Below, piece by piece: positions 6,402 to 8,593 of a stretch of 8,593 nt of DNA. The position numbers and the translations under genes are program-made. The DNA comes from Chloroflexota bacterium (GTDB lineage: Bacteria; Chloroflexota; Limnocylindria; Limnocylindrales; Limnocylindraceae). The stretch covers positions 1 to 8,593 of the forward strand of contig JAEMRB010000039.1 in NCBI GenBank assembly GCA_016463555.1, given 5' to 3'. Each line of letters opens with the position of its first letter. The first letter of the stretch is position 1. Under the pieces are notes generated by a model. That model had not been told where the DNA came from. It worked only from the letters and a program-made list of their open reading frames with translations, and ran no database searches.

Positions 6402-7954
6402 GCGGCGACGGCCTCACCCTGAACGATCTTGAGGCGCCAGCCATTGCGGCGGGGAGCCTGCGTGGACGCAACGTGCTGATCCTTGGTGGCGGGCGCACCG
6501 GCCAAGCAACTGCCGCATTTGCCGCTGGAGCGGGTGCGAACGTGACGGTCCACGACACAGACACCATGGAGCGAGTGGTCGGCGCTGCCGAGGCTTTCGC
6601 TGGCAGCGCAATTCGTACCTCGTTCGGCGATGCCGAGAACCTGGCGCCGCTGCTCGCCGAGGCGGATCTCGTTGTGCATAGCCCCGCGGTAACGCTCGGA
6701 TTCCCTACGGTGCACCCCACCATCGAGCGTGACCTTCGCGCCTTTGCCACTGGGGCGATCCCGCTGGTCGGGGAGAGGGGTACGCGTGGCCCAGTACTGA
6801 TCAGTGAGCCGGAGTGGGCGCTTCGCCTCCTCGGCAACCGTTGGCGTGTTGGCGTGACGGGGACGAAGGGGAAGAGCACCACCAGCAACCTGATTGCGAC
6901 GATTCTGGCGCGAGACCCATCGCACCCGGTAGAACTCGGTGGCAACAACGGGAAGCCACTGATCGGACGCGCGGCAACACTCCCAGCGGATACACGTGTC
7001 GTGATCGAGCTGTCGGAGCTGCAGCTGCCATCACTGCACTCGGCTGTTGATGTTGGTGTGTTTACGAACGTGACCGTTGATCACCTCGATCGACATGGCA
7101 GCGTTGCTGCCTACCGCAGCGTCAAGCGACTCCTCGCAGACCGCATCGCCGATGATGGCGTCATGGTCGTCAACCTTGATGATCCAGTGGTGGCCGCGTA
7201 TGGAGGAATCGGACGCGTCGAGATGGTCGGATATCGCCTCAGCAGCCCAATCCCGGGTGGGGTCGGCATTGTTGGTGGCTGGATCGTTGCCGCTGGCGTT
7301 CTGCGCGCGCCGCAATTTGGTGGCGGTGTCGCTGCGACCGGTCCTGGTGGGCGCATCATGCCAGTCGGCGAGATTGCACTCCCCGGCGAACATAGCGTGA
7401 GCAATGTGCTCGCCGCCGTCAGCGTGGCACTCATTGCGGGGGTGGCACCAGACGCAATCCGGAGCGCGGTAGCTTCATTCACCGGCATTCCACACCGACT
7501 CGAGACGGTTGCCGTGGTCAACGGCATTCGCTACGTGAACGATTCGCAGGCGACGCAGCCAGATGCGGTTGCCGCTGCAGTTCGCTCATTCCCAAAGCCC
7601 CTGGTCCTCATTGCTGGCGGACGGAGCAAGGGGCTCGACCTTACCGACCTGGCACCGATTGTCGCCGAACGCTGCTCCGCCGCCGTGGTGATGGGTGAAC
7701 TTTCCGATGAGCTCGAGGCGCTCTTCCGCAGCGCAGGACTCCAGCGCATTGAGCGCGCGACGAGTGTGGAGGGCGCGGTAGCGGTGGGAACCAGCCTGGC
7801 GCACGAGATCGGCACGCCGAGCGCAGATGGGATTCGCGCCACGCTGCTGTTGAGCCCGATCGGTTCCAGCTTTGATATGTACAACAACCCCTTCGGCGCA
7901 CGTGGCGAGGCGTTCCGCGCCGCTGTCCTCGCGCAGGTCGAGGTGACACGATGA
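6398..7954 (+). CDS. murD: MurD, UDP-MurNAc-L-alanine:D-glutamate ligase
   Basis: MurD is the cytoplasmic Mur ligase that adds D-glutamate to UDP-MurNAc-L-Ala. The 518-residue protein, somewhat longer than the usual 440-460, has a Rossmann-like N-terminal domain beginning NVLILGGGRTGQATAAF (25-41) with HSPAV (94-98), then the P-loop GVTGTKGKSTTSNL (152-165), ELGGNNGKPLIG (179-190), IELSELQL (203-210, usually ELSSFQL), and NVTVDHLDRHG (224-234). K243 in AYRSVKRLL matches the position of the carbamylated lysine. The C-terminal domain shows HRLETV (366-371), YVNDSQATQPDA (379-390), IAGGRSKGLDL (405-415) and LLLSPIGSSFDMYNN (483-497). NDSQATQ replaces the usual NDSKATN. Start is the ATG overlapping the mraY stop (ATGA), with only a weak AAGG directly before it, so translation probably depends on coupling. 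It ends in an ATGA overlap with ftsW. Confidence 0.95.
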   Translation: MSGDGLTLNDLEAPAIAAGSLRGRNVLILGGGRTGQATAAFAAGAGANVTVHDTDTMERVVGAAEAFAGSAIRTSFGDAENLAPLLAEADLVVHSPAVTLGFPTVHPTIERDLRAFATGAIPLVGERGTRGPVLISEPEWALRLLGNRWRVGVTGTKGKSTTSNLIATILARDPSHPVELGGNNGKPLIGRAATLPADTRVVIELSELQLPSLHSAVDVGVFTNVTVDHLDRHGSVAAYRSVKRLLADRIADDGVMVVNLDDPVVAAYGGIGRVEMVGYRLSSPIPGGVGIVGGWIVAAGVLRAPQFGGGVAATGPGGRIMPVGEIALPGEHSVSNVLAAVSVALIAGVAPDAIRSAVASFTGIPHRLETVAVVNGIRYVNDSQATQPDAVAAAVRSFPKPLVLIAGGRSKGLDLTDLAPIVAERCSAAVVMGELSDELEALFRSAGLQRIERATSVEGAVAVGTSLAHEIGTPSADGIRATLLLSPIGSSFDMYNNPFGARGEAFRAAVLAQVEVTR

Positions 7955-8593
7955 GCCGACTCGTGCGGCAGCCGGGCGTGACGCGCACCCCTGGGGCTCG
8001 CCCAGCGAGCGGCGGGGCACCGCAGCGAATCGGCTCTGCGCGCCAGCGCATTGCGAGTGCGCTGCGCATTCAGCGTCCTGGCGAAGATATGGCGATCCTC
8101 TTCCCCGCAGTCGTCCTCGTTGGGATCGGGGTGCTGATGGTCTTCTCCGCCTCGGCGATGAATAGCCTGATCACAGATAACGATGCGTACGGTGCGGGTG
8201 GCAAGCAGCTCGTCTGCGCAATCATCGGGGCTTGCTTCATGTATATCTTCTCTGCTGCCGATTACCGTCACTGGCGCTCCTTCGCGCCACTCGCCATGAT
8301 CGCGTCGATTGCCCTCCTGATCGCTGTACTGATCCCTGGAGTTCCCACGGAGGCTGGCCTCCGACGCTCGCTCTCGGTCGGACCGATCAGCATCCACGCC
8401 GCTGAGGCGGCGAAGTTCTCGCTGATCATCTTCCTCGCTGATTTTCTCGCTCGGCGAGGCCACGAGATCGGCAAGACGTTCGAGACGATGCTCTCGCCAC
8501 TCTTGGCAATCGTGCTCTCCGTTGGCCTTGTACTTGTTGAGCCAGACCTGGGCACCGCGTCGATTCTCGGCCTGATCGGGTTCTCACTCCTCT
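7951..8593 (+). CDS. ftsW: FtsW, SEDS-family septal peptidoglycan glycosyltransferase (partial, 3' end outside window)
   Basis: FtsW polymerises lipid II into septal glycan strands in partnership with FtsI. Only the first 214 codons lie in the window; the frame stays open to the edge. A basic Arg/Pro/Ala/Gly-rich cytoplasmic tail of about 45 residues precedes membrane segments at roughly 48-67, 86-101, 112-130, 155-168 and 183-196. SEDS hallmarks include VFSASAM (64-70), DYRHW (104-108), RRSLSVGPISI (138-148), AEAAKFSLIIFLADFLARRG (151-170) and VEPDLGTASI (196-205). The normally conserved QPSE(F)AK block reads HAAEAAK (149-155), keeping E and K but not P and S. The ATG at 7951 overlaps the murD stop (ATGA) with GAGG at 7940-7943, seven bases upstream. 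RodA is the alternative SEDS name, but the position after murD points to FtsW; murG and murC would be expected downstream. Confidence 0.92.
   Translation, partial: MSRLVRQPGVTRTPGARPASGGAPQRIGSARQRIASALRIQRPGEDMAILFPAVVLVGIGVLMVFSASAMNSLITDNDAYGAGGKQLVCAIIGACFMYIFSAADYRHWRSFAPLAMIASIALLIAVLIPGVPTEAGLRRSLSVGPISIHAAEAAKFSLIIFLADFLARRGHEIGKTFETMLSPLLAIVLSVGLVLVEPDLGTASILGLIGFSLL

Noticed and set aside
6011..6925. Antisense open frame of 304 codons across mraY and murD
   Set aside because: It lies opposite conserved MraY and MurD motifs and shows no family signature or credible start site.
7531..8463. Antisense open frame of 310 codons across murD and ftsW
   Set aside because: It spans the junction of two well-supported + strand genes, is highly charged with no domain, and looks like a shadow of GC-rich codons.

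Overview
The window is 8.6 kb of a bacterial dcw (division and cell wall) cluster, all on the + strand. It opens with a promoter-like leader and runs without a coding gap through mraZ, rsmH, an ftsL-like gene, a class B penicillin-binding protein (ftsI), murF, mraY, murD and the first 214 codons of ftsW, which is cut by the window end. I recognise every gene by family motifs. The order is canonical except that murE, normally between ftsI and murF, is absent.

The DNA is GC-rich. The RsmH C-terminal segment with its four-cysteine stretch and following EEEIAANPRSRSAKLR tail, and the MurF wording (EMGMY, GNANNEIGLP), look most like Chloroflexota (perhaps a Limnocylindria-type lineage) to me. Actinobacteria or another GC-rich phylum cannot be excluded from the sequence alone; this placement is recollection-based inference. 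Presence of MurF, MraY, MurD, FtsI and FtsW shows the cell makes peptidoglycan.

Layout: positions 1-102 hold a consensus -35 (TTGACA), a weak -10 and three AAGTGG/AGGTGG repeats at exact 10-bp spacing just upstream of mraZ, the expected design for MraZ autoregulation. From 103 to the end there is no intergenic DNA: each junction either overlaps by 1-4 nt or abuts directly (TAATG, ATGA, TAA/ATG, TGATG, GTGA, ATGA, ATGA), so the genes probably form one translationally coupled operon. MurF and MurD build the UDP-MurNAc-pentapeptide, MraY loads it on undecaprenyl phosphate to give lipid I, and FtsW with FtsI polymerises and cross-links septal peptidoglycan. The FtsL-like protein would activate the FtsW-FtsI pair, RsmH methylates 16S rRNA, and MraZ regulates the operon.

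This is an ordinary housekeeping region and I see no novel system, mobile element, CRISPR array or RNA gene. Points worth a second look are the MraZ-box array, the missing murE, a 16-bp GC-rich hairpin at the end of ftsI exactly at the junction where murE would sit, long basic cytoplasmic tails on FtsL and FtsW that share an ARQRIA motif, and a few substitutions in conserved motifs (FtsW HAAEAAK; MurD NDSQATQ; MurF YNAAP; MraY DDWLN).
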